From the NCBI RefSeq assembly GCF_009618275.1, contig NZ_WIAD01000001.1, positions 186,001 to 250,000 of the forward strand: DNA of 64,000 bases, in the 5' to 3' direction. The stretch's first letter is position 1. Every line of letters begins with the position of its first letter. The position numbers and the translations under genes are program-made. Below the pieces are notes generated by a model. It made no database searches and was not told the DNA's origin. It saw only the letters and a list, made by a program, of their open reading frames with translations. Positions 54,372 through 63,582 of this stretch are shown one piece after another. The DNA comes from Roseimaritima sediminicola. Its GTDB lineage: Bacteria; Planctomycetota; Planctomycetia; Pirellulales; Pirellulaceae.

Positions 54372-54776
54372 CTAGACTTCGTCGGCGGCGATCGCGGTGA
54401 ACTGGGGTTCGAAGGCGGAATCGAAATCGTACACGTCGTCGAAATCTTCACGGCGGTCCGAGTCGCTCTTCTTCATCTGCTCGATGGCGATCAGGTTGTA
54501 GACGATCTCGCCAAAGTCGCTGGTCTCGTGGAGCCCCCAGCGATTCAACACCAGCTTGGCCATGTATCCGTACTGCTCGAGCGCGTACACGCGGCAGGCT
54601 TCGCACAGTTGTTGGCCCGTGATGTGACGTGCTTCCGGCGAGTCGGTCGCCGGCAACTCGTGCAGTCGCAGGACGTCGTGCGCGTAGGCCAACGACTCGC
54701 GGATAAACTGATACGCCTCCAATTTGTAGCGACGATCACGATCGAGTAACTCGCTGATCGGGTGAATCGCACTCAT
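54372..54776 (-). CDS. Minf_1886-family protein
   Basis: This 134-residue soluble protein has RDRRYKLEAYQFIRESLAYA at the start, then the conserved Gly-Gln-x-Leu-Cys helix (HITGQQLCEACRVYALEQYG). It ends with LNRWGLHETSDFGEIVYNLI and DDVYDFDSAF. The pattern matches the Minf_1886 family of PVC and related bacteria, whose function is unknown. Its start overlaps the stop of ricT by four bases, so the two are translationally coupled, suggesting a linked role. Confidence 0.87.
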   Translation of the reverse strand: MSAIHPISELLDRDRRYKLEAYQFIRESLAYAHDVLRLHELPATDSPEARHITGQQLCEACRVYALEQYGYMAKLVLNRWGLHETSDFGEIVYNLIAIEQMKKSDSDRREDFDDVYDFDSAFEPQFTAIAADEV

Positions 54777-55717
54777 TCCTTGTTTCCTTGCTGGCGACGT
54801 TTTGGATTGTCTTTGGTTTTGGTTTTGGTTTTGGTTTTCACCTGTTTGGACTTTGCGACACCGGCAGGCTTCCGCGTGACACTCAGTACATCAGCCAGGG
54901 CAATCAAGACGCGGCGATGGTCCTCGGTTTCCGCCAGGATTTGTTGAGCCAAAATCTCGTGTCCCAACACCCTGGCACGGCCATCGGCCGTCACGACTTC
55001 ACTGCCCACCGGCGGAAGCTCGCGTTTCATTTCCACATACGTATCATACTCATACCGCAAGCAACACTTCAGTCTACCGCAGCGTCCAGAAATTTTGGAT
55101 GGATCCAGCGTGGCTTTCTGCAGTTTCGCCATCTTCATCGACACCGGCGGCATCTTGCTCAGATGCGTGTTGCAACACACCGGCTTGCCACAATCACCGT
55201 AGTCGGCCAACAACCGGGCCTCGTCACGGACACCGATCTGCTTCATCTCCACCCGGGTCTGGAACTCGCCGGCCAACCGTTTGACCAACTGCCGAAAGTC
55301 CACGCGGTTCTCTGCCAGATAGAACACCACGACCCGTTCGCCGCCGAACAAGTGTTCCACGTCCACCAGCTGCATGTCCAGCTGCAGGTCGTCGATCGCC
55401 CGCTGGCAAAGCCGGAATTCTTCCTCGGCTCGAGCGTGCAGATGAGCCAATTCGTTCTCGTCCTCCGGCGTCAACAGCCGCAGCACCTGGCCCTCCGGCG
55501 GACGATCCAGGTGAGCGACGGCCTGAGGCGTGGCCGGGCAGAGCACTTCGCCCAGTTCGATCCCGCGGGGCGTCCGCGCGATCACCCGCTGGCCATAACG
55601 CAGCGGAGCCTTGGCCCGGCAAACGCACAACGAGCGCATCGCCCCACAGCGGACCACGTACTTGCCCGCCCGGCGTTGCTCGGACGCTTCCTCGTCGACC
55701 TGCTGTTCAGTGCTCAT
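54773..55717 (-). CDS. ricT: RicT/YaaT-like PSP1-domain protein
   Basis: This 314-residue protein has a PSP1 C-terminal domain. The N-half contains GEVLCPATPQAV and FYLAENRVDFRQLVKRLAGE. The Cys cluster reads YGDCGKPVCCNTHLSK and SGRCGRLKCCLRYE, the pattern of RicT, which in Bacillus is part of an iron-sulfur complex acting with RNase Y on mRNA processing. Partners RicA and RicF are not in this window. The last 35 residues are a Lys/Thr-rich tail. The start is ATG 55715-55717. The role in planctomycetes is not established. Confidence 0.92.
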   Translation of the reverse strand: MSTEQQVDEEASEQRRAGKYVVRCGAMRSLCVCRAKAPLRYGQRVIARTPRGIELGEVLCPATPQAVAHLDRPPEGQVLRLLTPEDENELAHLHARAEEEFRLCQRAIDDLQLDMQLVDVEHLFGGERVVVFYLAENRVDFRQLVKRLAGEFQTRVEMKQIGVRDEARLLADYGDCGKPVCCNTHLSKMPPVSMKMAKLQKATLDPSKISGRCGRLKCCLRYEYDTYVEMKRELPPVGSEVVTADGRARVLGHEILAQQILAETEDHRRVLIALADVLSVTRKPAGVAKSKQVKTKTKTKTKDNPKRRQQGNKE

Positions 55718-55827
55718 CTGGCGGAATCAATTCGTAGTAATCGCGGAACCCGTGATCTGGGCTTCCAGCCCGCGAAAGTAGCACGGCTCTGAAAGTAGCA
55801 CGGCTCTCCGAGCCGCGAACAACGAGA

Positions 55828-55846
55828 CTCGGCTGGGACAGCCGAG
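55828..55846. repeat. CTCGGCTG hairpin repeat, reverse orientation
   Basis: A CTCGGCTG-GGA-CAGCCGAG palindrome in the gap upstream of ricT. Just left of it, GAAAGTAGCACGGCTCT occurs in near-tandem copies (about 55776-55807). No gene was seen in 55718-55990. Confidence 0.8.
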
Positions 55847-55990
55847 CTACGCTGGTGGCATTCTACCACAGCCGACCTCGACGGCGAGCACCGAGCCAGC
55901 CCAGGATCATCCCGGGTTGCCCCAGACGCTACCGCATCCCCCGGCTCCGCGATTCTGGCCGAGGCCCCCGTCGTCTTTCCGAACGGTCCC

Positions 55991-56350
55991 TTATTCCTCA
56001 GCCGTTTCTTCCTCCGCAGGTTTTTCCTCAGCAGGCTTTTCCTCCGCAGGTTTTTCCTCGGCTGGCTTTTCCTCGGCCGGTTTTTCTTCAGCTGGCTTTT
56101 CCTCGGCTGGCTTTTCCTCGGCCGGTTTTTCCTCAGCCGGTTTTTCCTCAGCCGGTTTTTCCTCAGCCGGTTTTTCCTCAGCCGGTTTTTCCTCAGCCGG
56201 TTTTTCTTCAGCAGGTTTTTCCTCAGCCGGTTTTTCCTCAGCAGGTTTTTCCTCAGCTGGCTTTTCCTCGGCCGGTTTTTCCTCGGCCGGTTTTTCCTCA
56301 GCCGGTTTTTCCTCAGCCGGTTTTTCCTCGGCTGGCTTTTCCTCCGCCGT
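55991..56350 (-). repeat. 15-bp coding tandem repeat
   Basis: About 20 or more copies of a 15-bp unit read on the minus strand as Pro-Ala-Glu-Glu-Lys, with synonymous third-base changes between copies. The plus-strand frames through it are open only because the period is a multiple of three. Confidence 0.9.
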
Positions 56351-57442
56351 CATCTCCTTTTCGGGTTTCTCTTCAGCGGCTTGTTCCTCAGCCGGTTCTT
56401 GCTTCGCGGGGGGTGGAGTTGCTTCGACCCAGTCCCAGGATTGCCGCATCATTTGGATGCCGTCCTTGCGGGTTCCCACCAACAGGGTGTTATCGGCGGT
56501 CCAGTGCAGTGTCCACACGCCGCTGGGCGAATCGGCGGCCGGGCCCAGGGTCTGGCCGTCGGCCGTGAACATCTGGACGCGGCCATTCAGTTCCCCGGCG
56601 GCCACCACTTGGCTGCGGCTGACGGCGACCGCCACGACCCAGTCTTTCAGTTGATCGACCGCTGCGGCGGTTTCGCCCTCAGGCTGCAAACGGTACAGCG
56701 TGTTGTCGGCAGCACCGGCCAGGATCCCGTCGGCCGTAAAAGCGACGCTCCACAGCGGATCCTCGCTGACTTCCACATGGCTCTGTGCTTCCAGCGTCGG
56801 CCACGCTAGCAGGTGTACGTGCCCGGCCCCATCGGCCACGGCCAAGCGATCTCCCTCGGGAGAAAACCGCACGTCCATGATCGCCTGCGGTTCCAGCTCG
56901 TGGGTCTTTTCCACCTTCGCCGTTTCTCGGTTCCAGACTATGATCTTTCCGGCCTCGTTTCCGCCGACCAGAAACTTGTCATCGGGGCTGAACGCTAGAG
57001 CTCGTGTCCACCGCTCCAACGCCTGGTCGTGGTGGGTGGTTTCTCCACTGGAAACCTGGTGGATGGCCAAATTGCCGCGATAATCCGAGCTGGCCAACCA
57101 CTGTCCATCGGCCGATGCGGCCACGGCCCACACGGCCGATGGCTGGGTGTAGGCGACGCGGCTGTAGTTGGGATGCTTTGCCGGCGCGATGTGGACTTCG
57201 CCTTCGCGCAGCAACAGGCCCTGAGCGGTCGCAAAAGCGATCTGGTCGCCCTCGCCCAGCGAGACGATCGACGTTACCCAGTGGCCAGCCGCCGCCGGAC
57301 CGCTGGCCGCATCCTCCGCGGTGACCGCATCCTCCGCAGTGGCCGCGTTCTCCGCGGTGGCCGCGTCCTCCGCGGTGGCCCAGGGGGTCGCGAGTACAGA
57401 CGCCAACAACGTGGCCAGGAACATCAAACAGGATTGTTTCAT
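55991..57442 (-). CDS. WD40-like beta-propeller protein with PAEEK-repeat tail
   Basis: This 483-residue protein from ATG 57440-57442 has a Sec signal ([20 protein letters not shown]) and a short Ala/Glu/Asp repeat. A WD40-like propeller follows at about residues 50-345 ([60 protein letters not shown]). Residues from about 364 to the end are about 20 tandem copies of a Pro-Ala-Glu-Glu-Lys unit, encoded by 15-bp DNA repeats. The acidic/basic tail may be a spacer or a wall-binding stalk. No catalytic motif was seen. Confidence 0.85.
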   Translation of the reverse strand: MKQSCLMFLATLLASVLATPWATAEDAATAENAATAEDAVTAEDAASGPAAAGHWVTSIVSLGEGDQIAFATAQGLLLREGEVHIAPAKHPNYSRVAYTQPSAVWAVAASADGQWLASSDYRGNLAIHQVSSGETTHHDQALERWTRALAFSPDDKFLVGGNEAGKIIVWNRETAKVEKTHELEPQAIMDVRFSPEGDRLAVADGAGHVHLLAWPTLEAQSHVEVSEDPLWSVAFTADGILAGAADNTLYRLQPEGETAAAVDQLKDWVVAVAVSRSQVVAAGELNGRVQMFTADGQTLGPAADSPSGVWTLHWTADNTLLVGTRKDGIQMMRQSWDWVEATPPPAKQEPAEEQAAEEKPEKEMTAEEKPAEEKPAEEKPAEEKPAEEKPAEEKPAEEKPAEEKPAEEKPAEEKPAEEKPAEEKPAEEKPAEEKPAEEKPAEEKPAEEKPAEEKPAEEKPAEEKPAEEKPAEEKPAEEETAEE

Positions 57443-57566
57443 AACACCCACACGTGGAAAAAACTTGAAGTAGCGGTGACCGACCCGCCATTCTAAGTGC
57501 AGCCGAGCCGCCGATCCAGTTTTCTTGCTTTCCAGCCTCCGCGGCCCCCCACGCGGCAGGCGCAGC

Positions 57567-58631
57567 TCAGGTTCGGCAAGTACTGGGCAAGCGCGCCAGG
57601 TGGGCGGCGATCTGTTCCAGGGACAGTTGATGATCGATCACGCCCTCGCGGACCGCCGCCCGGGGCATCCCGTAGATCACACAGCTGTCCTGATCCTGGG
57701 CGATCGTCTGGCCTCCGCGCGCGTGCAGGGCTCGCAGACCTTCCACGCCGTCCTGTCCCATGCCGGTCAGGATGACGCCGACCCCGCGATCCTGGAAAGC
57801 TTCGGCCAGCGAACGAAACAGATAATCTCCGGCGGGCCGAAAGCCGCCGATTTCCGGTTCATCACACAGGCATACGCGGCCCCCGCGGTCGACGGCCAAG
57901 TGATAATCCTGCGGGGCGACGTACACCGTGCCGGCCTGCAAAAGCTCGCGATCTTCCGCCATTTTGACGCGCAGCTCGACGACGCTGTTCAGCCAGCTGA
58001 CAAACCCGTCGCCAAAGGCCGGCACGATGTGCTGGACCAGGGCGATCGGCACGGGGAACGTTGCGGGCAAGGGTCGCAGCAAGCGGGCCAACGCCGGCGG
58101 ACCACCCGTGCTGGCCACGATCCCGACACAGCGAACGTCGCGCCGCTGGGTCCGCACCGGCGGCGGCATCGCCGCGGTCATTTCGCGAACCACGCTGGTG
58201 GCCGTGTCGCGCCGGCGGCGATGACGGATCACGATCACATCGGCCAGGGCTTTGACGTTGCGAATGATTTCCCGAGCCTGCTGATGGAAGTCCGGCTGCA
58301 GCACACCGGTGGGTTTGGAAATCACTGTCAAGGCGCCGGCCTCGAGCGCTCGCATGCTGGTTCCCACCTCTTTGGTCCGGGCGCTAGAGGAGATGATGAT
58401 GATCGGCGTGGGCACCTCGATCATGATCTCCTTGGTGGCCTCGAAGCCGTCCATTTCGGGCATATTTACGTCCATCGTGATCAGATCCGGACGCAGTTCC
58501 TTGGCCTTGGCCACCGCCTCGCGACCGTTGATGGCAAACCCCAAGACTTCGATGTCCGGGTCGGTCTGCATGATCGCCGCCAGCATTTCGCGTGCGGTGG
58601 GCGAATCATCGACGATCAAGATACGAGGCAT
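57567..58631 (-). CDS. cheB: Chemotaxis response regulator protein-glutamate methylesterase
   Basis: This enzyme removes methyl groups from (and deamidates) chemoreceptors. The 354 residues start at ATG 58629-58631. The receiver domain has the acceptor Asp54 in DLITMDVNMP. The C-terminal catalytic domain has the triad Ser174 (VASTGG), His201 (LVQHI) and Asp294 (TGMGQDG). The linker holds the Arg-rich stretch RHRRRRD. It lies 14 bp downstream of cheA in one operon. The matching methyltransferase CheR is not in the window. Confidence 0.96.
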   Translation of the reverse strand: MPRILIVDDSPTAREMLAAIMQTDPDIEVLGFAINGREAVAKAKELRPDLITMDVNMPEMDGFEATKEIMIEVPTPIIIISSSARTKEVGTSMRALEAGALTVISKPTGVLQPDFHQQAREIIRNVKALADVIVIRHRRRRDTATSVVREMTAAMPPPVRTQRRDVRCVGIVASTGGPPALARLLRPLPATFPVPIALVQHIVPAFGDGFVSWLNSVVELRVKMAEDRELLQAGTVYVAPQDYHLAVDRGGRVCLCDEPEIGGFRPAGDYLFRSLAEAFQDRGVGVILTGMGQDGVEGLRALHARGGQTIAQDQDSCVIYGMPRAAVREGVIDHQLSLEQIAAHLARLPSTCRT

Positions 58632-58645
58632 GGCGAGGGCCGTCC

Positions 58646-61042
58646 TTAAACGAGTTGGCCAACAGTTTCCAACAAATTCTGCTGCTCGAACGTTCCTTTG
58701 ATGATGTAGGCGTTGGCACCGACGTGGATGCCCCGCGTTTTGTCTTCGTCGCTGCCGCGAGCCGTCACCAGCACGACGGGCAATTCGGCAAGGTCTTCGC
58801 GTTGCCGGATCCACTCGGTCAACGTAAACCCATCCATCCGCGGCATGTCGATATCGCTGACCACCACGTCGTAGGTGTGCTGATCAAGTTTCTCGACCGC
58901 TTCCTGACCGTCGACCGCACTGTCGACTTCGTACCCGGCCGTTTCCAGGATGTTCTTCATCAACGTCCGCGTGGTGACCGAATCCTCGACCACCAGTACT
59001 CGCAGCGACGCCCCCTGGGGCTCGGGCGCCTCGTTGCTGGCGATGTACCGCGTTTTCATTCCCAGTGCGGTCCGGATCACATTGGTGACGTTGACCACCA
59101 ACGCAATCCGCCCGGACGGCAACAACGTGCATCCGGAAAAATGTTTCAGCCGCCGAATGCGGCTCCCCAAACTCTTGACCAATACCTCCTGTTCGCAGCG
59201 CACGTCTTCGACCACCGCCGCGACGCGTTGCTCTCCGGCCGAGAGGACGACGGCCAGCCGTTTGCCCGGCCGCCCGCTGTGAGCCTCTACGCCCAGCGTG
59301 CTGGCCAGGGAAACCAGGGGCGTGGGCGTTTGGTTCAGGATCAGTACGTCGCTGCCGCCGACGGCCTTGATATCCTGGTAGTCAAAACGCACGACCTGCT
59401 CGACCGACGGCGTCGGCAGGGCAAACAACTGGGCGCCGACGCTTACCAACATCGCCCGAATCGTGGTCAACGTCAGCGGTACCACCAGCGTAAAACGCGT
59501 TCCCTGGCCGGGCTGGAACGCAACATCGACCGCCCCGTGCAGCGACTCGACCTGGTTCTGAACGACGTCCAGGCCCACGCCGCGTCCGGAGATGTCGGTG
59601 ATCATCGTCGCCGTGGAGAACCCGGGCGCAAACACCAACCGAGCCTGCTCGCGGGGATCGGCCGGGATCTCAAAACCGCGGCGCCGCGCGGTTTCGCAAA
59701 TGCGTTCCAGATCGAAGCCGCGTCCATCGTCCTCGACCACGACTTCCACCTGACCGCCACACAACCGCGCCGCAACCCGCACCGTCGCCTCGGGCGGCTT
59801 GCCCCTTTGACATCGCTGCTGGATCGGTTCGATGCCGTGATCGACGGCGTTGCGCACCAGGTGAATCAGCGGATCTTTCAACCCTTCCAGCACCGACCGA
59901 TCGACTTCGACCTCCACATCGGCGAGATCCAAGTGGACCTTCTTATCGCTGCTGCCGGCGATATCGCGAACGATCCGCTCCAGCCCGATGCACGCCGAGG
60001 CAAAGGGCAACATCCGCACGTTGTAGATCTCGTCGTCCAGCAATTCGCAGGTCTGACTCAGGTGCCGGTTGTCGGCTTCGATGCCTCCGGCCAGCTTTTC
60101 CAAACGCGTCGTCAGCCGCCCGATCATCTGTTCGGTTTCCGCGAGAAACCGTTCGCTGCGCTGCACCAATTGGTGGTCCTCGCTCGCAGCGTCGGCCGCG
60201 GCCAATGTCTGGCGGACCAAGGCATGCGATTTGCGCCAGCGTTTGCGCAGCTCGCTGGCGGTCTCCCGCAACTCGTTGGCGTCCTCGGCGCGATACGCGA
60301 ACCGCCCCCGAGCGACCAGCAGTTCGCCGCTGTGCGCCAACAAGGTATCGAGCTTTTCCGCCGCTACGCGAACCGTGGCGTGCCCCTCGCCGCGGGGCGC
60401 CGGTGGGCTGGGCGCGGCGGTCGCGGTGACGCCGGCCTCGGTCGTCGCCCGGTCGGCCGCGTCCGCGGGCGAACCGGAAGACACCTCAAGCGGTGCCCCA
60501 TCGGGGGACGCCGCTTGCTCTTCAAGTTCCTCGGCGCCGATCCCGGCTCGTGGCACACGCCGCGAGGTGGTGGCCGACTCGGCGGCGGCGTCGGTCGCCC
60601 GCGCCTCGTCGGTCGCCCGTTCTTCGTCGCTCGCCCGCCCTTCGTCGGCCGCCCGCCGGAGCACGGGGATCATCTGTTGCAGCGGAGCCTCCTCGAGCGG
60701 CTTTTCCGAACGCAGTCGCCCGGCGGCTTCCTCGATGGCATCGACGGTCTTCAACATGGTCGAAGTCATCGACTCGTCCAGATCGCGTTGGCCGTCGCGG
60801 AGCTCGCTAAAGAAATCCTCCATCACGTGACAGGCGGTGCGGATCGGTTCGGCGCTGACCACCGCGGCAGCTCCTTTCAGGCTGTGCGCGGCCCGGAACA
60901 TCTGGTTGATCGATTCCTGTCGCTGCTGGTCGGACTGGGGTTTTTCCATGGCCAGCAGTTCCCGTCCCAAGCAGCCCGTATGTTCGTGCAGCTCTTCGAG
61001 GAACGTAGCCATCAATAGTTTTGCGAGTTCTTGATTGTTCAT
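58646..61042 (-). CDS. cheA: Hybrid chemotaxis histidine kinase CheA with C-terminal receiver
   Basis: This 798-residue protein has an HPt domain with phospho-accepting His53 in RAAHSLKG. Next comes a long Ala/Glu/Thr-rich linker (about residues 130-220), then dimerisation and ATPase domains (IHLVRNAVDHGIE, VEDDGRGFD, GRGVGLDVV). A CheW-like domain follows, and finally a receiver with Asp near residue 730 (VVSDIDMPRMDGF). Receiver-fused CheA is usual in CheA-VI/Frz/Pil-like or alternative pathways, often with few separate CheY proteins. Its start overlaps the mcp stop by four bases. Confidence 0.95.
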   Translation of the reverse strand: MNNQELAKLLMATFLEELHEHTGCLGRELLAMEKPQSDQQRQESINQMFRAAHSLKGAAAVVSAEPIRTACHVMEDFFSELRDGQRDLDESMTSTMLKTVDAIEEAAGRLRSEKPLEEAPLQQMIPVLRRAADEGRASDEERATDEARATDAAAESATTSRRVPRAGIGAEELEEQAASPDGAPLEVSSGSPADAADRATTEAGVTATAAPSPPAPRGEGHATVRVAAEKLDTLLAHSGELLVARGRFAYRAEDANELRETASELRKRWRKSHALVRQTLAAADAASEDHQLVQRSERFLAETEQMIGRLTTRLEKLAGGIEADNRHLSQTCELLDDEIYNVRMLPFASACIGLERIVRDIAGSSDKKVHLDLADVEVEVDRSVLEGLKDPLIHLVRNAVDHGIEPIQQRCQRGKPPEATVRVAARLCGGQVEVVVEDDGRGFDLERICETARRRGFEIPADPREQARLVFAPGFSTATMITDISGRGVGLDVVQNQVESLHGAVDVAFQPGQGTRFTLVVPLTLTTIRAMLVSVGAQLFALPTPSVEQVVRFDYQDIKAVGGSDVLILNQTPTPLVSLASTLGVEAHSGRPGKRLAVVLSAGEQRVAAVVEDVRCEQEVLVKSLGSRIRRLKHFSGCTLLPSGRIALVVNVTNVIRTALGMKTRYIASNEAPEPQGASLRVLVVEDSVTTRTLMKNILETAGYEVDSAVDGQEAVEKLDQHTYDVVVSDIDMPRMDGFTLTEWIRQREDLAELPVVLVTARGSDEDKTRGIHVGANAYIIKGTFEQQNLLETVGQLV

Positions 61043-63582
61043 TGGGCAAGGTTCGGCTCCTGGACTTCCGTCAACGACGCCAATTCATTGCTCAGTCCAG
61101 CCAGGTTCTCGGCAGCCTCCTTGATCTGCCGAATCGCATCGACGCTGTGCTTGGTAACCGTATCGATGTTGTGGACACCATCGGTCAATTGGCGAACGCC
61201 GGCGGCTTGCTGGGCTGCCGAAGCGGAGATTTGGCTGGCGGTGCGAACCGATTGCGCCAGGGTGCTGGCCAGGGCGTTGATCGTCTCACCGGCCTGATTG
61301 ATGACCTCGTTAGCATCGGCGACGGTGCGCGTACCGTGCTCGGTCGAGAGGACCGCGTCGTTGGTGGCTTTTTGGATCTCACTCAGGATCGTGCGGACCT
61401 GGGCCGTGGCCTTCTTGCTCTGTCCGGCCAACGACTTGACTTCGGCGGCCACGACGGCAAAGCCCTTGCCGTGTTCGCCGGCTCGCGAAGCTTCCACCGC
61501 TGCGTTGAGGGCCAGGACGTTGGTTTGTTCGGCGATGTCGTTGACCGTCGCGGTGATCTCGCCGATGGTCTGGGCGCGTTCGGCCAACAACAACATGTTT
61601 TGAGCGATCGATTCGACTTGCTCCTTGACGTTCTCCATCGCCCCCACGGCGGCTTCGATGGCCGTCCGCCCGGCCGAGCCCACTTCGTCGGTGTGCCGGG
61701 CCGACTGGGCGACCTCATCGGCGCGCTGGGCGGCTTGTTGAGCACTCTGCGCGATTTCCTCCGCCGTGGCGACGACCTGTGAAACCGTGGCGGCCTGCTG
61801 CTGCGTCCCGCTGGCCTGTTCGGAGGTCGTGGCCAGGATCTCGCGGCTGGCCGCAGCCAGACGCTGGACGGCGTCGCGAATGGCATCGGCCACCTGCAAC
61901 CGCTCGCGTTCGTTTTCCACTCGGCGCGTCACGTCCTGCAGCGTGGCGATGAACAATTCCTCACCCTGGTAATTCATCTCGGCCACCCGCAAGGCGACCG
62001 GAAATTCGCTGCCGTCCTTGCGGCGCCCGACTACCTGCGATTCCTCGCCCACCCGCCGCACCTCGCCGGGCTGCAGCGCGCGTCCCTGGTGGTCCCCGCC
62101 TTTATCGCAGAGCCTGCGGCACAGCAGGGCGGCGTCGTGACCGACGATCTCCTCGGGAGCATAGCCGAACATGGCGGTGGTCGCGGCGTTGACCGACAGC
62201 ACCGTTCCGGCCTGGTCCAGCGTGACCAGGGCATCGGCCGACGAATCCAGAATGGCTTGGGTGCGAGCCTCATCGGCGCTGACCTGGGCGATGTGCTGTC
62301 GCAGCTTGGTGGTCATTGACCGGAACGACGTGGTCAGCGCCGCGACTTCCCCGTGGCCGTTGGCCGCCGGCAGCTCGGCCTGCGAATCGCCGCCGGCAAT
62401 GGCATCGGCGATGTCGACCAGGCGCGAGATGCCGCGGGTCAACTGCGTGGCCATCAAATAGGTTGCCAGGGCGGCGAAGGCCAAGACCGCAACCCCGATC
62501 CACAAGAACGACCAACCCAGCGACTGGACCGCCGCCAGGGCGGTATCCGCATCCTCGCTGGTGGCGATCGCCCAAAACCGACTGTCGTCTTCGGGGCGGT
62601 TGTAGTAGATCCGTTGATGGGTGGCGATCATGCCGATGTCGCTGTTGCGTTGTTCGGCCTCGATCAGTTGCCGGAAGGTATCGTTGTCGGCTCGGTACTG
62701 GCCGCTGTCGCCGCGTTTTTGGAGCGCCTCGGCCCGCACCGGACGCAGCGCGTCGAAGCGGTCACTGCTGAACGGGGTGGCTTCGCTGTGTTGGTTGCTG
62801 TACAGGAATCGCCACTGTTCATCGACGACCTCGACGACCAACTGGGTGGCGGAACGGCTGGCCGCCGAGGCGGTGGCGGCTTCGACCGCTTCGCGAAACA
62901 CTTTGTCCGCGTTGATGGTGATCACGAACACCCCGCGGAACTCACCGCCGGGGCCGGCCGTCGCGGAAGTAAAGTAAGGCGTGCAGAAGTGCACGACGCT
63001 GGTGTTTTCGGCCGGATCGTGAATCACCGGCGAAACGTACACCGCCCCGGCCGCGGTGCTCTTGGCCTGGGCAAAAAAGCGTTCGTCGCCAACCGGCCGG
63101 TCGCGGTCCTCTGCCAATATCGGACCGCTCGAGCGGCGCACCACCCGCATGATCTCGCGGCCCTCGGCATCGTACAGACTGCACGCCAATCGCTCCTCGG
63201 CGTACTGCATTTGCGCCGCCAAGATCTGATGCAGCTTGTCGATCCAAAACTCGACGTCGGCTCCGGGGTTGGCGGGGTCCTGCCCCGGTTGGTCGGGGTT
63301 GTCCCGGGAACGTACGATCCCGGGAATCGGCGGATACTGGATCGTATTGAGCAGATCGGCGCGAGTAAATTTCAGTTTATGCTCCACCGTGCTGACCATC
63401 TCCTTGGTCTGCGACACCATCCGGTCCAGCGTCAAATCGGTGACGGTCCGCCGGCTCTGCCGGAACGCCAGGGCCCCCATCAGCACCAACGAAACCAGAA
63501 TCACCAGGACCGTCAGCACGGTGAACTGCAGTCGCAGCGAAGCACTCTCGAGGCGTTGTTTCCAGCCCATGGTGTCACTCAC
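61039..63582 (-). CDS. Methyl-accepting chemotaxis protein with sensory ectodomain, HAMP and PAS
   Basis: This protein has 847 residues if GTG 63582 is used, or 843 from ATG 63570. TM1 lies at about residues 20-42. A periplasmic sensor follows (to about 370; Cache-like, with DPAENTSVVHFCTPYF), then TM2 (LGWSFLWIGVAVLAFAALAT). Next are HAMP (about 395-450), a PAS domain (ILDSSADALVTLDQAGTVLS), and a long coiled-coil signalling domain with the conserved tip QTNVLALNAAVEASRAGEHG. The cytoplasmic PAS suggests it also senses an internal ligand or redox state. It is in an operon with cheW, cheA and cheB. Confidence 0.94.
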   Translation of the reverse strand: MSDTMGWKQRLESASLRLQFTVLTVLVILVSLVLMGALAFRQSRRTVTDLTLDRMVSQTKEMVSTVEHKLKFTRADLLNTIQYPPIPGIVRSRDNPDQPGQDPANPGADVEFWIDKLHQILAAQMQYAEERLACSLYDAEGREIMRVVRRSSGPILAEDRDRPVGDERFFAQAKSTAAGAVYVSPVIHDPAENTSVVHFCTPYFTSATAGPGGEFRGVFVITINADKVFREAVEAATASAASRSATQLVVEVVDEQWRFLYSNQHSEATPFSSDRFDALRPVRAEALQKRGDSGQYRADNDTFRQLIEAEQRNSDIGMIATHQRIYYNRPEDDSRFWAIATSEDADTALAAVQSLGWSFLWIGVAVLAFAALATYLMATQLTRGISRLVDIADAIAGGDSQAELPAANGHGEVAALTTSFRSMTTKLRQHIAQVSADEARTQAILDSSADALVTLDQAGTVLSVNAATTAMFGYAPEEIVGHDAALLCRRLCDKGGDHQGRALQPGEVRRVGEESQVVGRRKDGSEFPVALRVAEMNYQGEELFIATLQDVTRRVENERERLQVADAIRDAVQRLAAASREILATTSEQASGTQQQAATVSQVVATAEEIAQSAQQAAQRADEVAQSARHTDEVGSAGRTAIEAAVGAMENVKEQVESIAQNMLLLAERAQTIGEITATVNDIAEQTNVLALNAAVEASRAGEHGKGFAVVAAEVKSLAGQSKKATAQVRTILSEIQKATNDAVLSTEHGTRTVADANEVINQAGETINALASTLAQSVRTASQISASAAQQAAGVRQLTDGVHNIDTVTKHSVDAIRQIKEAAENLAGLSNELASLTEVQEPNLAQ

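Noticed and set aside
55855-56654. Plus-strand frames coding Ser-Ser-Ala-Gly-Phe or Pro-Gln-Pro-Val-Phe repeats
   Set aside because: They exist only because the 15-bp repeat of the minus-strand propeller gene is a multiple of three. The minus-strand frame joins a real domain with a signal peptide.
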